Positions 1-8,256 are shown, counted from the first letter of the stretch. The stretch is 60,252 bases of DNA from Paenibacillus whitsoniae (GCF_003955665.1 NZ_RXHU01000073.1:1-60252); one strand, 5' to 3'. Notes: generated by a model from the sequence alone, not told the origin. Numbers and translations are program-made.

Positions 1-972
1 CTCCGTGAACTCGCGGATCGTCCCGAGCGGGATGCCAAGCACCTCGGAGATCGGCAGGCCGAGGGTCGTCGCTTCCTCAACCTGCAGGATTTGCTTCGCC
101 CTGCGGTTGAGCACAATGACGTGTCCCTGGTCGTCCGTCGCGATGACCCCGTCGTTCATATTCGTCAGAATCGACGCCAGCTTCTCCTTTTCCTCCTCAT
201 TCAGGGAAAGAGCTTCCTTCAGCCGGTTCATCATGAAATTGAACGTCTGTCCGAGCTGGCCGATCTCGTCGCGGCCTTGAATGACGACCTGCTGGTCGAA
301 GTTCCCTTCAGCCACGGCCGTTGCTTGTTTCGTAATCTCCTTGATCGGGTTCGTAATCGTACTCGTCAGCAGCACACCCAGAAACGCCGTCAGCCCCAGG
401 GCAATCAGCGTGCCGGAAATCAGAATCCGGTTGATGGAGCGGATCGTCTTGTACACATCCTCCATCGAAGCGATAATGTACACCGCCCCCAGCACGCGCA
501 CGCCGCTGCCTACCGGCTTGGCCATAATGACCTTCCGGTATCCGTCCTCATCGGTGAAAATCCGCTGATTCTCCTTAATCCCCTGCAGTGCCCGGATGAC
601 TTCCGGCTGCGTATTCTTTTGCTTGAGATGCGACGCCACAGACGTCGAGATGACGTTCCCGTTCGCATCGATAATTTGAATTTCCGCATTATTAATCGAA
701 AATAAACCGCTCACAAACTCGTTCAGATCGGCGTACGTTTTCTTGCCTTCCGCCGCATTCTTGCTGTCGGGATCGCCGGTCATGTACGACTCGACGAAGC
801 CGGCGAGCAGCGTTACCTGACTGTTGCGCGAGGCCAAGAAATCATTTTTAAAATACGTCTCCACCGTCTTATAAAAATAGACGCCGATCAGCTGCATCGC
901 GATCAAGATGAGCAGTACGTAAATAATGATCAGCTTCGCCTGGATCGACTGGAAGAAGCGAATGCCTCTCAT
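1..972 (-). CDS. walK: Sensor histidine kinase WalK, N-terminal part (cut by window edge)
   Basis: Sensor of the essential WalRK system, which adjusts cell-wall hydrolase expression to wall synthesis. Only the first 324 codons are inside the window. The protein begins MRGIRFFQSIQAK, followed by a membrane segment (about residues 10-32), an extracellular sensing domain (about 35-180), a second membrane segment, a HAMP linker and the start of a cytoplasmic PAS domain (visible at plus positions 1-180). The DHp and ATPase domains lie outside. The ATG is 2 bases after the walR stop, so the two genes are co-transcribed. Assignment rests on the walR partner, the gene order and the WalK-like N-terminus. 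Confidence 0.93.
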   Translation of the reverse strand, partial: MRGIRFFQSIQAKLIIIYVLLILIAMQLIGVYFYKTVETYFKNDFLASRNSQVTLLAGFVESYMTGDPDSKNAAEGKKTYADLNEFVSGLFSINNAEIQIIDANGNVISTSVASHLKQKNTQPEVIRALQGIKENQRIFTDEDGYRKVIMAKPVGSGVRVLGAVYIIASMEDVYKTIRSINRILISGTLIALGLTAFLGVLLTSTITNPIKEITKQATAVAEGNFDQQVVIQGRDEIGQLGQTFNFMMNRLKEALSLNEEEKEKLASILTNMNDGVIATDDQGHVIVLNRRAKQILQVEEATTLGLPISEVLGIPLGTIREFTE

Positions 973-974
973 GC

Positions 975-1697
975 TCAGAAGCCACCGGCCTTAGGACTGC
1001 GCATCAAATAGCCAAGCCCTCTGCGCGTCATAATGTACTCGGGACGGCTCGGGTCCGTCTCCAGCTTCTCGCGCAGACGCCGGATCGTCACGTCGACCGT
1101 CCGCACGTCGCCGAAATACTCGAAGCCCCACACCGCCTGCAGCAGGTGTTCGCGCGTCATCACTTTGCCGGAGTTCTTGGCCAAGTACTGAATCAATTCG
1201 AACTCCCTGTGCGTGAGGTCCAGCGGCGTACCATCCTTGTACACGATATACATATCGTTATCGATAAAAAGCCCATGGATCCGCATCCCGTTGCGCTGCG
1301 TATCCGATTCGCTCGGCGGCGCAGCCTGCGCCTTCGTCTGTCTGCGCAGATGCGCCTTCACGCGCGCCAGCAGCTCCCGTGTGCCGAAGGGCTTTGTCAC
1401 ATAGTCGTCGGCGCCCATTTCAAGCCCTAACACCTTGTCCAGCTCCGTGTCCTTCGCTGTGAGCATAATGATCGGCGTGTTCAGCTTCGAACGCACCTCC
1501 CGGCACACATCCATGCCGTCCTTCACCGGCAGCATGAGATCCAGCAAAATCAGGTCCGGCTGCTCGGAGAACGCCAGTTCGACCGCGCTCCCGCCATCAT
1601 AGGCACAGATGACCTGGTAGCCCTCTTTTTCCAAATTAAATTTCAAAATATCTGCAATCGGCTGCTCATCGTCAACCACTAGAATTTTTCCAAACAT
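975..1697 (-). CDS. walR: Response regulator WalR (OmpR family)
   Basis: DNA-binding partner of WalK. A receiver domain (residues 1-120, acidic pair D9/D10, phospho-acceptor D53 in LLDLMLP, signature TKPF) precedes an OmpR-type winged helix ending RRGLGYLM. The reading frame stays open for 11 codons upstream, but the start was placed at 1697 (MFGKILVVDDEQ) because GAGGCGG lies just upstream of it and this is the family's usual start; that gives 240 aa. A possible -10 (TAAGAT, 1764-1769) follows the terminator of the M23 gene. That suggests walRK has its own promoter, though no good -35 is visible. Confidence 0.96.
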   Translation of the reverse strand: MFGKILVVDDEQPIADILKFNLEKEGYQVICAYDGGSAVELAFSEQPDLILLDLMLPVKDGMDVCREVRSKLNTPIIMLTAKDTELDKVLGLEMGADDYVTKPFGTRELLARVKAHLRRQTKAQAAPPSESDTQRNGMRIHGLFIDNDMYIVYKDGTPLDLTHREFELIQYLAKNSGKVMTREHLLQAVWGFEYFGDVRTVDVTIRRLREKLETDPSRPEYIMTRRGLGYLMRSPKAGGF

Positions 1698-1782
1698 ACG
1701 TTTCACCGCCTCAATTATCTTCATCGGCAAGCAAGTCCATTTTTTCCCTACATATCCTTCTTTATCTTAACATATATTGATG

Positions 1783-1801
1783 AAAAAAGAGACAAGGTCT
1801 C
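1783..1801 (-). terminator. Terminator after the M23 peptidase gene
   Basis: On the minus strand a GAGAC/GTCTC hairpin with a 3-nt loop is followed by six T residues. It separates the M23 gene from walR. Confidence 0.7.
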
Positions 1802-1850
1802 CCCCGGGTTGTCCGGTTCGACCCTGCCTCATCACGCCGCTTCGCGCAGC

Positions 1851-3398
1851 TTAACGGTTCAAATATTTTAAAGGATTTTCCAGGCTGCCCTGATTATGTA
1901 TTTCGAAGTGCAAATGCACGCCGGTAGAATCGCCTGTACTGCCCATAATGCCGATTTTATCGCCTTTCTCCACGATCGTGCCTGTCTTGGTCGTAATCTG
2001 ACTGAGGTGACCGTACAGCGTCTCATAACCGTTCAAATGATTGATGATAATATAATTGCCATAATCCGATTTGTAGCCGGTTTCGATGACTTTGCCGTTA
2101 TCCGCCGCCATGATCGTGCGGTTGCCTGTAATGTCGATGCCCTTGTGCAGCTTGCCCCAACGGTAGCCGAATGTACTGGAGATACTCGGCGAAATGACAG
2201 GCCATGCAAACTTGCCAGTGCCCTCGCCTTTGATCACTTTCGTTCCTTTTTTCACCTTCGCCGTCACAGGCTGATCGATGATTTCCTCGTTCACCACTTG
2301 CTCGTCGGTCATCAGACCGTCAACCTTCGTCACCTGAATAGTGACCTTCTTGAGACCGTTCTTCCCTGGGGAAATCGGCTTCAATTCGCCGACTCGCATG
2401 GAATCGTCCAACACGTACTCTGTATCATATTGAATTTCCTGATTCTTCACGACCTTCTCCGTGGTTTTCACAGATAGCGTCGGTTTCAGCACCGTCACAT
2501 CCAACTGATTGCCGATTTTCAGCTTATCGTCTTGAATGCCCGGGTTGTTATCATAGATGAACTGCTTCGTAATGCCCAGCTTCTTCGCGATGCAGGAGAC
2601 GCAGTCGCCTTCCACAACCGTATATTTCGCCGGTGCGACATCGCCCGTTTGCAGCGACTTCACGACCTCTTCCGGATTCGCCAGCTCCTTCGGATCGATC
2701 GGCACTTCCGTCGTATCGACCTGCTGCACGAATTCCGACTTCTCCACTTCTGACGGAGCCGTTGAAATATCGTCGCTCATGCTGGCCGACAACACGGCAA
2801 CTTTGCTCTCATTCTTCGTTTTCGAAACAAACGGTTCCTTGACCTTATTCAAAATATCATCCGCCGTCGCCTGATCCTTCACGATCGCGATCGTTTTCCC
2901 GTCAACCTTAAGGGCTACGCCCACCGGCTGCGGCACGATCAGCTCGTTCAGCTTGGCAATGGCCGCCTGGTCGTCCGCTTTCAGGTTGTAAGCCCTTTCA
3001 GACGTGTAGGTGATCCCGTCCGTTTTGAGCACAACGTGTACATTTGGAAAATTGTTCTGCACTTCTTTCAGTCTATTCTTCTTATACTCATCAATGAGCT
3101 TGCTGTCACTGACAATGCCAACCTCTTCGTTATTCAGCATGACATGGTATACACTTACCATTCCTGCTTCTACATACTGATGTCCGGTAAACGTAATAAC
3201 GCCTGCCAGCGCTACCGCACCGACGCCTAGCGCAAGTGACCATTTATGTCGTTTGATAACCGTTAGTGTCTTAGATGTCGAAACCTCATCCGGCTGCTGC
3301 TCGTCTGATATGGATTCATTAACGGTCAAGCTTTCTCGCTTAGGCGTGAATCTCTTAACGAGATCCATGACAAAACGCATTCCCCTGAAACCTGTCAT
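1851..3398 (-). CDS. Membrane-anchored M23 peptidase with LysM and G5 domains
   Basis: Probable peptidoglycan endopeptidase, 515 aa. A cytoplasmic N-terminus of about 52 residues leads into one membrane segment (about 53-75). An alpha/beta region follows (about 80-250), then LysM (about 258-305), G5 (about 310-388) and a C-terminal M23 (LytM/gametolysin-type) domain (about 395-512). Zinc ligands are visible as H/D in LHKGIDIT and as HLHFEIH. The start at 3398 has AAGGGAGAAG upstream. It lies directly before walRK and reads in the same direction; WalR regulons are rich in such hydrolases, so a functional link is plausible. The LysM carries two cysteines (GDCVSC), which is unusual. The exact bond cut is not predictable. 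Confidence 0.9.
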   Translation of the reverse strand: MTGFRGMRFVMDLVKRFTPKRESLTVNESISDEQQPDEVSTSKTLTVIKRHKWSLALGVGAVALAGVITFTGHQYVEAGMVSVYHVMLNNEEVGIVSDSKLIDEYKKNRLKEVQNNFPNVHVVLKTDGITYTSERAYNLKADDQAAIAKLNELIVPQPVGVALKVDGKTIAIVKDQATADDILNKVKEPFVSKTKNESKVAVLSASMSDDISTAPSEVEKSEFVQQVDTTEVPIDPKELANPEEVVKSLQTGDVAPAKYTVVEGDCVSCIAKKLGITKQFIYDNNPGIQDDKLKIGNQLDVTVLKPTLSVKTTEKVVKNQEIQYDTEYVLDDSMRVGELKPISPGKNGLKKVTIQVTKVDGLMTDEQVVNEEIIDQPVTAKVKKGTKVIKGEGTGKFAWPVISPSISSTFGYRWGKLHKGIDITGNRTIMAADNGKVIETGYKSDYGNYIIINHLNGYETLYGHLSQITTKTGTIVEKGDKIGIMGSTGDSTGVHLHFEIHNQGSLENPLKYLNR

Positions 3399-3505
3399 GA
3401 TCTTCTCCCTTTGAACGGTTTTGCATCCATGAAGTAATTACCTTACTTCAGAGGTACATAAATTAACCTTGATTAGACATAATATCCATCGAGTTGTCTT
3501 TCTTT

Positions 3506-3519
3506 TGTTAAATTTAACA
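3506..3519. promoter_or_regulatory. Perfect 14-bp palindrome upstream of the M23 gene
   Basis: TGTTAAATTTAACA is a perfect inverted repeat about 110 bases before the M23 start and 165 before the plus-strand gene at 3684. Each arm starts TGTTAA, like a WalR half-site, but WalR sites are direct repeats, so the bound factor is unknown. Confidence 0.35.
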
Positions 3520-3683
3520 CACTTTCCGTGGTTATTTCAACACGTTACTAGACAACCATGTGATAGATTCGTGTCCACCACCAAAAGAAGCCGTGATTTC
3601 GACAGGTTTTTTGGCCGATTTGCCAATCCTCATCCCCCCTCTCTGTCGACTTGGATCGAAATTTGAAAGGAGTGTTGATTCGC

Positions 3684-3956
3684 ATGGAAATGAATGTTGC
3701 CGCAGCGTTTACACAGGAGGACCAATTGATGCGCGCGACCGAAGCGCTGAAAGAGCAAGGGGTGCTAAGCCTGCAAGCTGACGCCTATCAGGGACAAGCG
3801 GAGGCGCAGCTGACAAGCCAATGGCCACCCGATGCTGGAACCGAGCCGGCGCCTGCTGCCGCAAGCTACGTCCTCCACGTCTATGTGGAAAAGTCACGCT
3901 ACCGACAAGCGGAGGACACGCTCCTCAAATACGGCGGTCAGCTGCTTCAGCCCTAA
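3684..3956 (+). CDS. Small protein of unknown function (90 aa)
   Basis: I do not recognise the family. The ORF extends upstream to 3651, but AAGGAG at 3667-3672 points to the ATG at 3684 (MEMNVAAAF). The product is soluble, with no signal peptide or membrane segment. It has an N-terminal amphipathic stretch (EDQLMRATEALKEQGV), an Ala/Pro-rich middle (about 40-60) and a C-terminal beta-alpha unit (SYVLHVYVEKSRYRQAEDTL) that resembles the small alpha/beta folds of general-stress or signal-transducing proteins. It is one of the few plus-strand genes left of oriC. Its TAA overlaps the TAG of the convergent gene by two bases in the 4-base CTAA. Confidence 0.7.
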   Translation: MEMNVAAAFTQEDQLMRATEALKEQGVLSLQADAYQGQAEAQLTSQWPPDAGTEPAPAAASYVLHVYVEKSRYRQAEDTLLKYGGQLLQP

Positions 3957-4633
3957 TATTTATTTAAAATGACCATCAACTGCGACATTTCCTGGTCCGA
4001 CAAATATTTTTTGAGCGTCGTGTTCACTTGATCCATTTCTTCGGCTGTAATGCCGTCCTCTAGCAGCAGAGACAGCTTCTGCACCTCATCCTGCGGCAGC
4101 TTCGCCACGACCAAGGAGAAGATTTTCATTTTATCCTCACTGGTTAAGGCGTCCTTCTTCTTGGTAAAATCCTGCTCCGACATGACCAGCTGCTTCTTCT
4201 GCTCGTTATCCTCCACTTGGGCACGGCCCATGACGGCGACGGCATCGTCGTCGTTTGGCGATACTCCCGATCCGCTTCCACTCGCGGCCAGGCTGTCGGT
4301 GCCCTGTGTGCTTCCCATGCTCGTCGCCGGGCTTGGCGAGGGGCTCACTTGGGCGCCGGACGGGCTGGGACTAGGAGCAGGCGATGCGCCAGAGGCGTCT
4401 CCTCCCTGGGCAGCTTGCTTCCCCCCGTCTTTACGCTTAACTATATTCAGCTCTTCCGCCAATCTTGATGTAAATTCACCAAAATGAATCTTTTTGCCCA
4501 ATGCCGGGATCTGATATTGTCGAAAAATATCCTCCACGTACATATTTACGACAAACCACGTCGTAAACATCGAAATCATCGTTATAAGGACGGTGCCGAT
4601 CACGATTTTGCTCAGCCAGGTCATCCATTTCAT
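3953..4633 (-). CDS. Membrane-anchored protein with Pro/Ser/Gly-rich linker, unknown function
   Basis: 226 aa, family not recognised. One N-terminal membrane segment (about 8-32, VIGTVLITMISMFTTWFVV) is followed by about 35 residues. Next comes a low-complexity Ser/Pro/Gly/Ala linker (about 75-125, with repeated SPSPS units) and a helical acidic C-terminal domain (about 140-226). That domain has two similar helical motifs, LTSEDKMKIFSLVVAKLPQ and YLSDQEMSQLMVILNKY, each of the form S-D/E-D/Q-x-M. The layout suggests a domain held at a distance outside the membrane. It lies downstream of purA, separated by a terminator, so it probably has its own promoter. Confidence 0.8.
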   Translation of the reverse strand: MKWMTWLSKIVIGTVLITMISMFTTWFVVNMYVEDIFRQYQIPALGKKIHFGEFTSRLAEELNIVKRKDGGKQAAQGGDASGASPAPSPSPSGAQVSPSPSPATSMGSTQGTDSLAASGSGSGVSPNDDDAVAVMGRAQVEDNEQKKQLVMSEQDFTKKKDALTSEDKMKIFSLVVAKLPQDEVQKLSLLLEDGITAEEMDQVNTTLKKYLSDQEMSQLMVILNKY

Positions 4634-4730
4634 TCGCTCTGCTCACTCCTAATTTCGCCTAAAGCTTTTACGCGCTCCTCCTCCCAGTATGGACGAAATT
4701 CCTTCCATTAAATCCCTGCAGGCAAAAGAA

Positions 4731-4764
4731 AAATCCCCCAAGCTGCCAAGAGCTCGGGGGATTT
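4731..4764 (-). terminator. purA terminator
   Basis: A 9-bp stem (AAATCCCCC/GGGGGATTT) extended by AGCT/AGCT, read on the minus strand and followed by TTCTTTT. Confidence 0.8.
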
Positions 4765-4803
4765 GCTATAGATGACGGGGTTGCTGCCCGCCGTATTTGT
4801 CGA

Positions 4804-6090
4804 TTAAGCGTAAACTGGACGCACCAGGTTCGTTTGTTCGCGGTTGCGGCCGACAGAGAAGATGGCGATCGGAATGCCTGTGAGCTGGGAAACCCGCTCC
4901 ACATAGTGCCGCGCATTCTCAGGCAGATCGCTCAGTGTGCGTGCTTCAGACACGTCTTCCGACCAGCCCGGCATTTCTTCGTACACCGCTTCGCACTCGG
5001 AGATTGCTTTGAGGCTTGCCGGATAGTGCTCGATCAGCTCGCCGCGGTACATGTAGCCTGTGCAGATCTTCACCGTCTCAAGACCGGTGAGCACGTCGAT
5101 GGAGTTCAAAGACAAGCCCGTGATGCCGCTCACGCGTCTAGCGTGGCGCACAACGACGCTGTCGAACCAGCCCACGCGGCGCGGACGGCCGGTTACAGTG
5201 CCGTATTCGAAGCCTTTTTCACGGATCCAGTCGCCGATTTCGTTGTTTAGTTCCGTTGGGAACGGACCGTCGCCGACACGTGTCGTATACGCTTTTGCGA
5301 CCCCGATGATGTTGTGGATCTTCGTTGGACCTACGCCGGAACCGATACATACGCCGCCTGCCGTCGGGTTCGAAGACGTTACATACGGATATGTGCCTTG
5401 GTCGATGTCCAGCATGACGCCTTGCGCGCCTTCGAACAGCACGCGGCGGCCTTCGTCAATGTAGTTATTCAGGATGACGGATGTGTCCTTCACGTAAGGG
5501 CGAAGCACTTCCGCAAATTCCAGGTACTGCTTCAGAATCGGCTCAACGTCAAGCGGCTCGGAGCCGTACACCTGTTGAATGAGCACGTTTTTCTCCGCCA
5601 TAATGCGGCGCAGTTTCAGCTCGAACTCCTCCGGATCCATCAAATCCGCGATGCGGATGCCGTTGCGAGCCGCCTTGTCCATATAGCAAGGGCCGATCCC
5701 TTTGCGGGTTGTGCCGATTTTACTGTCGCCTTTGCGGTCTTCTTCCAGACCGTCCAGCACCAGGTGATACGGCATGATGACATGCGCGCGGTTGCTGATA
5801 TGCAGATTCGTCGTTGTAAAACCGTTATCGTGAATGTAATTGATTTCTTCAATAAGTGCAGCCGGGTTGATGACCATGCCATTGCCGATTACACAAGCTT
5901 TATCCTTATAAAAAATGCCCGAAGGAACCATCGTCAGCTTATACTTCTTCCCGCTAATAATGATCGTATGGCCCGCATTGTTACCGCCTTGGTAACGAGC
6001 GACCACCTCAGCAGATTCCGCGAGAAAGTCAGTAATTTTCCCTTTTCCTTCGTCTCCCCATTGCGTTCCGACAACAACAACCGTTGACAT
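4804..6090 (-). CDS. purA: Adenylosuccinate synthetase
   Basis: Converts IMP, aspartate and GTP to adenylosuccinate, the first committed step from IMP to AMP in the cytosol. It has 428 aa, the usual length. The N-terminal GTP-binding loop GTQWGDEGKGK is intact, with NNAGHT, the IMP-binding region KIGTTRKGIGP and C-terminal PxRVGWFD-type motifs. The ATG at 6090 has GGAGG nine bases upstream. It is monocistronic: its own terminator lies downstream, and a promoter with a PurR-type operator lies about 270 bases upstream. Confidence 0.98.
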   Translation of the reverse strand: MSTVVVVGTQWGDEGKGKITDFLAESAEVVARYQGGNNAGHTIIISGKKYKLTMVPSGIFYKDKACVIGNGMVINPAALIEEINYIHDNGFTTTNLHISNRAHVIMPYHLVLDGLEEDRKGDSKIGTTRKGIGPCYMDKAARNGIRIADLMDPEEFELKLRRIMAEKNVLIQQVYGSEPLDVEPILKQYLEFAEVLRPYVKDTSVILNNYIDEGRRVLFEGAQGVMLDIDQGTYPYVTSSNPTAGGVCIGSGVGPTKIHNIIGVAKAYTTRVGDGPFPTELNNEIGDWIREKGFEYGTVTGRPRRVGWFDSVVVRHARRVSGITGLSLNSIDVLTGLETVKICTGYMYRGELIEHYPASLKAISECEAVYEEMPGWSEDVSEARTLSDLPENARHYVERVSQLTGIPIAIFSVGRNREQTNLVRPVYA

Positions 6091-6359
6091 AATGCACGAC
6101 CTCCGTACGGTGACAGTTCACCCATAATAAGCCATATTGGCTGTAAATCCACAGAACTCAGTTGGACTTCATTAAAGCACTAAAGTGTTCAGAGTTAAGT
6201 CGCCCACGGCACAAAGATAAACGCCTTCACCGCTCTATCAGAAGCGTTAGCGTTTAGACTGGCGTCATGGAGTTACTTTCCAGAATATCCATTTCGTTGT
6301 ACGAAAACGCGCTTCCCTCAAGTACTCCTCAAGAGCCTCTCGATCAAGGTTTTTCCGCC
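6091..6359 (-). other. Long (~270 nt) untranslated leader of purA
   Basis: Distance from the predicted transcription start (about 6359) to the purA ATG. I see no ORF with a good RBS. On the minus strand, TAAACGC (from about 6257) can pair with GCGTTTA (about 6218-6224), with CTTC/GAAG inside. No U-tract follows, so this is not an obvious terminator, and it matches no riboswitch class I know. Confidence 0.4.
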
Positions 6360-6365
6360 CTATCT

Positions 6366-6394
6366 AGTTTAGCAGTCACCCTTGGCAAAGTCAA
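6366..6394 (-). promoter_or_regulatory. SigA promoter of purA
   Basis: On the minus strand, -35 TTGACT (6389-6394), a 17-bp spacer and -10 TAAACT (6366-6371). The paired PurR boxes sit immediately upstream, the normal arrangement for PurR-repressed genes. Confidence 0.75.
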
Positions 6395-6396
6395 TG

Positions 6397-6440
6397 AAAT
6401 GCGAACGATTATAAGAGGGTATGTATGAATGTTCGGAATT
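6397..6440. promoter_or_regulatory. Paired PurR operator (two PurBoxes) of purA
   Basis: The minus-strand box at 6428-6440 (AATTCCGAACATT) matches the Bacillus PurBox AWWWCCGAACWWT at every position. A second box in opposite orientation, at 6397-6409 on the plus strand (AAATGCGAACGAT), has two mismatches. The gap of 18 bases is close to the 16-17 known for PurR. The operator lies just upstream of the purA -35, so adenine-responsive repression through PurR is expected; purR itself is outside the window. Confidence 0.8.
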
Positions 6441-6760
6441 TAGGCAAAAACAAAACGCGTTGTTCCAAGTGTTTCCTGAACACGCGAATAGCCCCGGATT
6501 GTGCGGTTCGCGCAGAAACCTGTCCGCTGAACAGCAGCCCTGATGCGGTTGACTGCACCGCCCACGTTCCAACCCGCACGAATCCTGGGCGAGTGTTGCC
6601 TTGCAGGTGCATAGCGGTCTTTCAAACCCAATCTCTTCCTAAGGTTCCCAGGGGCGGAGAGAAATATGTCATCGTCCCCTGTCTGCGGAACAATAATCTT
6701 GCGGCGGCGCCGACCGCTTCGCCTACAACCTGCAATACGACCGCCCTCCAATACCATCGC
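6441..6760. other. GC-rich gap between dnaB and purA, no convincing gene
   Basis: About 320 bases. A minus-strand frame stays open for 105 codons (6440-6757), but its translation is Arg/Gly-rich, has no recognisable domain or good RBS, and runs straight into the purA operator. Other frames give equally meaningless short ORFs. I see no tRNA or known ncRNA. Confidence 0.4.
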
Positions 6761-6790
6761 AAAAACAGCCGCGGCGTCAATGCCCGGCTG
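6761..6790 (-). terminator. dnaB terminator overlapping the stop codon
   Basis: On the minus strand, CAGCCG/CGGCTG plus GGC/GCC (one bulged G) is followed by five T residues. The last codons and TGA of dnaB lie inside the hairpin. Confidence 0.75.
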
Positions 6791-8135
6791 CTTCCTGATG
6801 CGTGCGATCCATATTCACGAATTTGTTGAACTGCTTCAAAAACGCCAGCTCCACCGTCCCGACCGGGCCGTTCCGCTGCTTGGCAATGATAATCTCGATG
6901 ATGTTCTTCTTCTCGGATTCTTTATCATAATAATCGTCCCGGTATAAGAACGCGACGATGTCGGCATCTTGCTCGATCGAACCCGATTCCCGAAGGTCGG
7001 ACATCATCGGCCGCTTGTCCTGCCGCTGCTCAACGCCCCGGCTGAGCTGCGAGAGCGCGATGACCGGCACGTTCAGCTCACGCGCAATCTGCTTCAGCGT
7101 CCGCGAGATCTCGGAAACTTCCTGCTGACGGTTGTCGCCTTTGCCGCGGCCGGCGATGAGCTGCAGGTAGTCGATCAGGATCATGCCGAGCCCCTTCTCC
7201 TGCTGGAGACGGCGGCACTTCGCCCGAATATCGGCGACGGTAATCTGCGCGGCGTCATCGATATAAATGTTCGCCTCCGACAAGGCGCCGATCGCCATCG
7301 TCAGCTTCTCCCAGTCGTCCCCCTCCAGCATCCCCGTCCGCATCCGGTTCGCATCGACGTTGGCCTCGGCGCAAACCATACGCTGAACGAGCTGCGCGGC
7401 GCCCATCTCGAGCGAGAAGATCGCGACGGTTTCCTTCGCGCGAACGCCGACATTTTGCGCAACGTTCAGCGCAAAGGCGGTTTTCCCGACGGAAGGCCGC
7501 GCGGCGAGGATGATGAGGTCGGAGCGCTGAAAGCCCGACGTCATTTTGTCAAGGTCGATGAAGCCCGAAGGCACGCCCGTCGAGCTGCCCTTGTTCGAGT
7601 AGAGCGTCTCGACCTTCTCGAAGACTTCCATGAGGACGTCGCGAATGACGACGAACCCGGTCGAGCTGCGGCGCTGCGAGATCTCGAGGATTTTGGCTTC
7701 CGCCTCGCTCAGCATTGACCCCACATTATCCTCGTTGGCATAGCCATCCGAGACGATTTGCGTGGCGGTGCGAATGAGCCGCCGCAGCATCGATTTTTCC
7801 TCGACGATCGCCGCGTAGTAGTCGATGTTGGCGGCCGTCGGCACCGCGTTCGCAAGTTCCGACAAGTACGTGACGCCGCCGATTTCTTCGAGCTGCGCTT
7901 TGTTTTGCAAGCGTGCCGTGAGTGTGATGAGATCCACCGGTTCTTGCTCTTCCGCCAGCTCCACAATCGCCTCAAAAATGCGCTGATGCGCCCCGCGGTA
8001 GAAGTCATCGCTCGTGATGCGCTCCATAGCCGTAATCAGGGAGTCGCTGTGAATGAGAATCGCACCCAGTACGGCCTGCTCCGCTTCTATATTTTGAGGC
8101 GGTACACGATCCATAAACATATTATCTCCTGCCAT
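6777..8135 (-). CDS. dnaB: Replicative DNA helicase DnaB (B. subtilis DnaC)
   Basis: Hexameric helicase that unwinds DNA ahead of the replisome. It has 452 aa. The N-terminal primase-interacting domain (about 10-115, starting PPQNIEAEQAVLGA) and linker lead into a RecA-like motor with Walker A ARPSVGKTAF (about 215) and Walker B MILIDYLQLI (about 320), then SRGVEQRQDKRP and SGSIEQDAD. No intein. The start at 8135 has AAAGGCGGG upstream. It is the last gene of the mazG-yybS-gdpP-rplI run, though a hairpin after rplI may reduce read-through. Confidence 0.98.
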   Translation of the reverse strand: MAGDNMFMDRVPPQNIEAEQAVLGAILIHSDSLITAMERITSDDFYRGAHQRIFEAIVELAEEQEPVDLITLTARLQNKAQLEEIGGVTYLSELANAVPTAANIDYYAAIVEEKSMLRRLIRTATQIVSDGYANEDNVGSMLSEAEAKILEISQRRSSTGFVVIRDVLMEVFEKVETLYSNKGSSTGVPSGFIDLDKMTSGFQRSDLIILAARPSVGKTAFALNVAQNVGVRAKETVAIFSLEMGAAQLVQRMVCAEANVDANRMRTGMLEGDDWEKLTMAIGALSEANIYIDDAAQITVADIRAKCRRLQQEKGLGMILIDYLQLIAGRGKGDNRQQEVSEISRTLKQIARELNVPVIALSQLSRGVEQRQDKRPMMSDLRESGSIEQDADIVAFLYRDDYYDKESEKKNIIEIIIAKQRNGPVGTVELAFLKQFNKFVNMDRTHQEAAGH

Positions 8136-8256
8136 GCTTATAGCCCGCCTTTCTTATGTCTTAGACAATCTATTCTACCATTCCGCCGCGCTCGAATCTA
8201 TTACTTTTGTCGAATGCTGTTATCTACCAGCTCGCATGCTTCGGGACAAACACCGC

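Noticed and set aside
6440..6757. 105-aa minus-strand ORF between dnaB and purA
   Set aside because: Open frame but no RBS, no recognisable sequence, and its end overlaps the PurR operator. Kept only as an observation.
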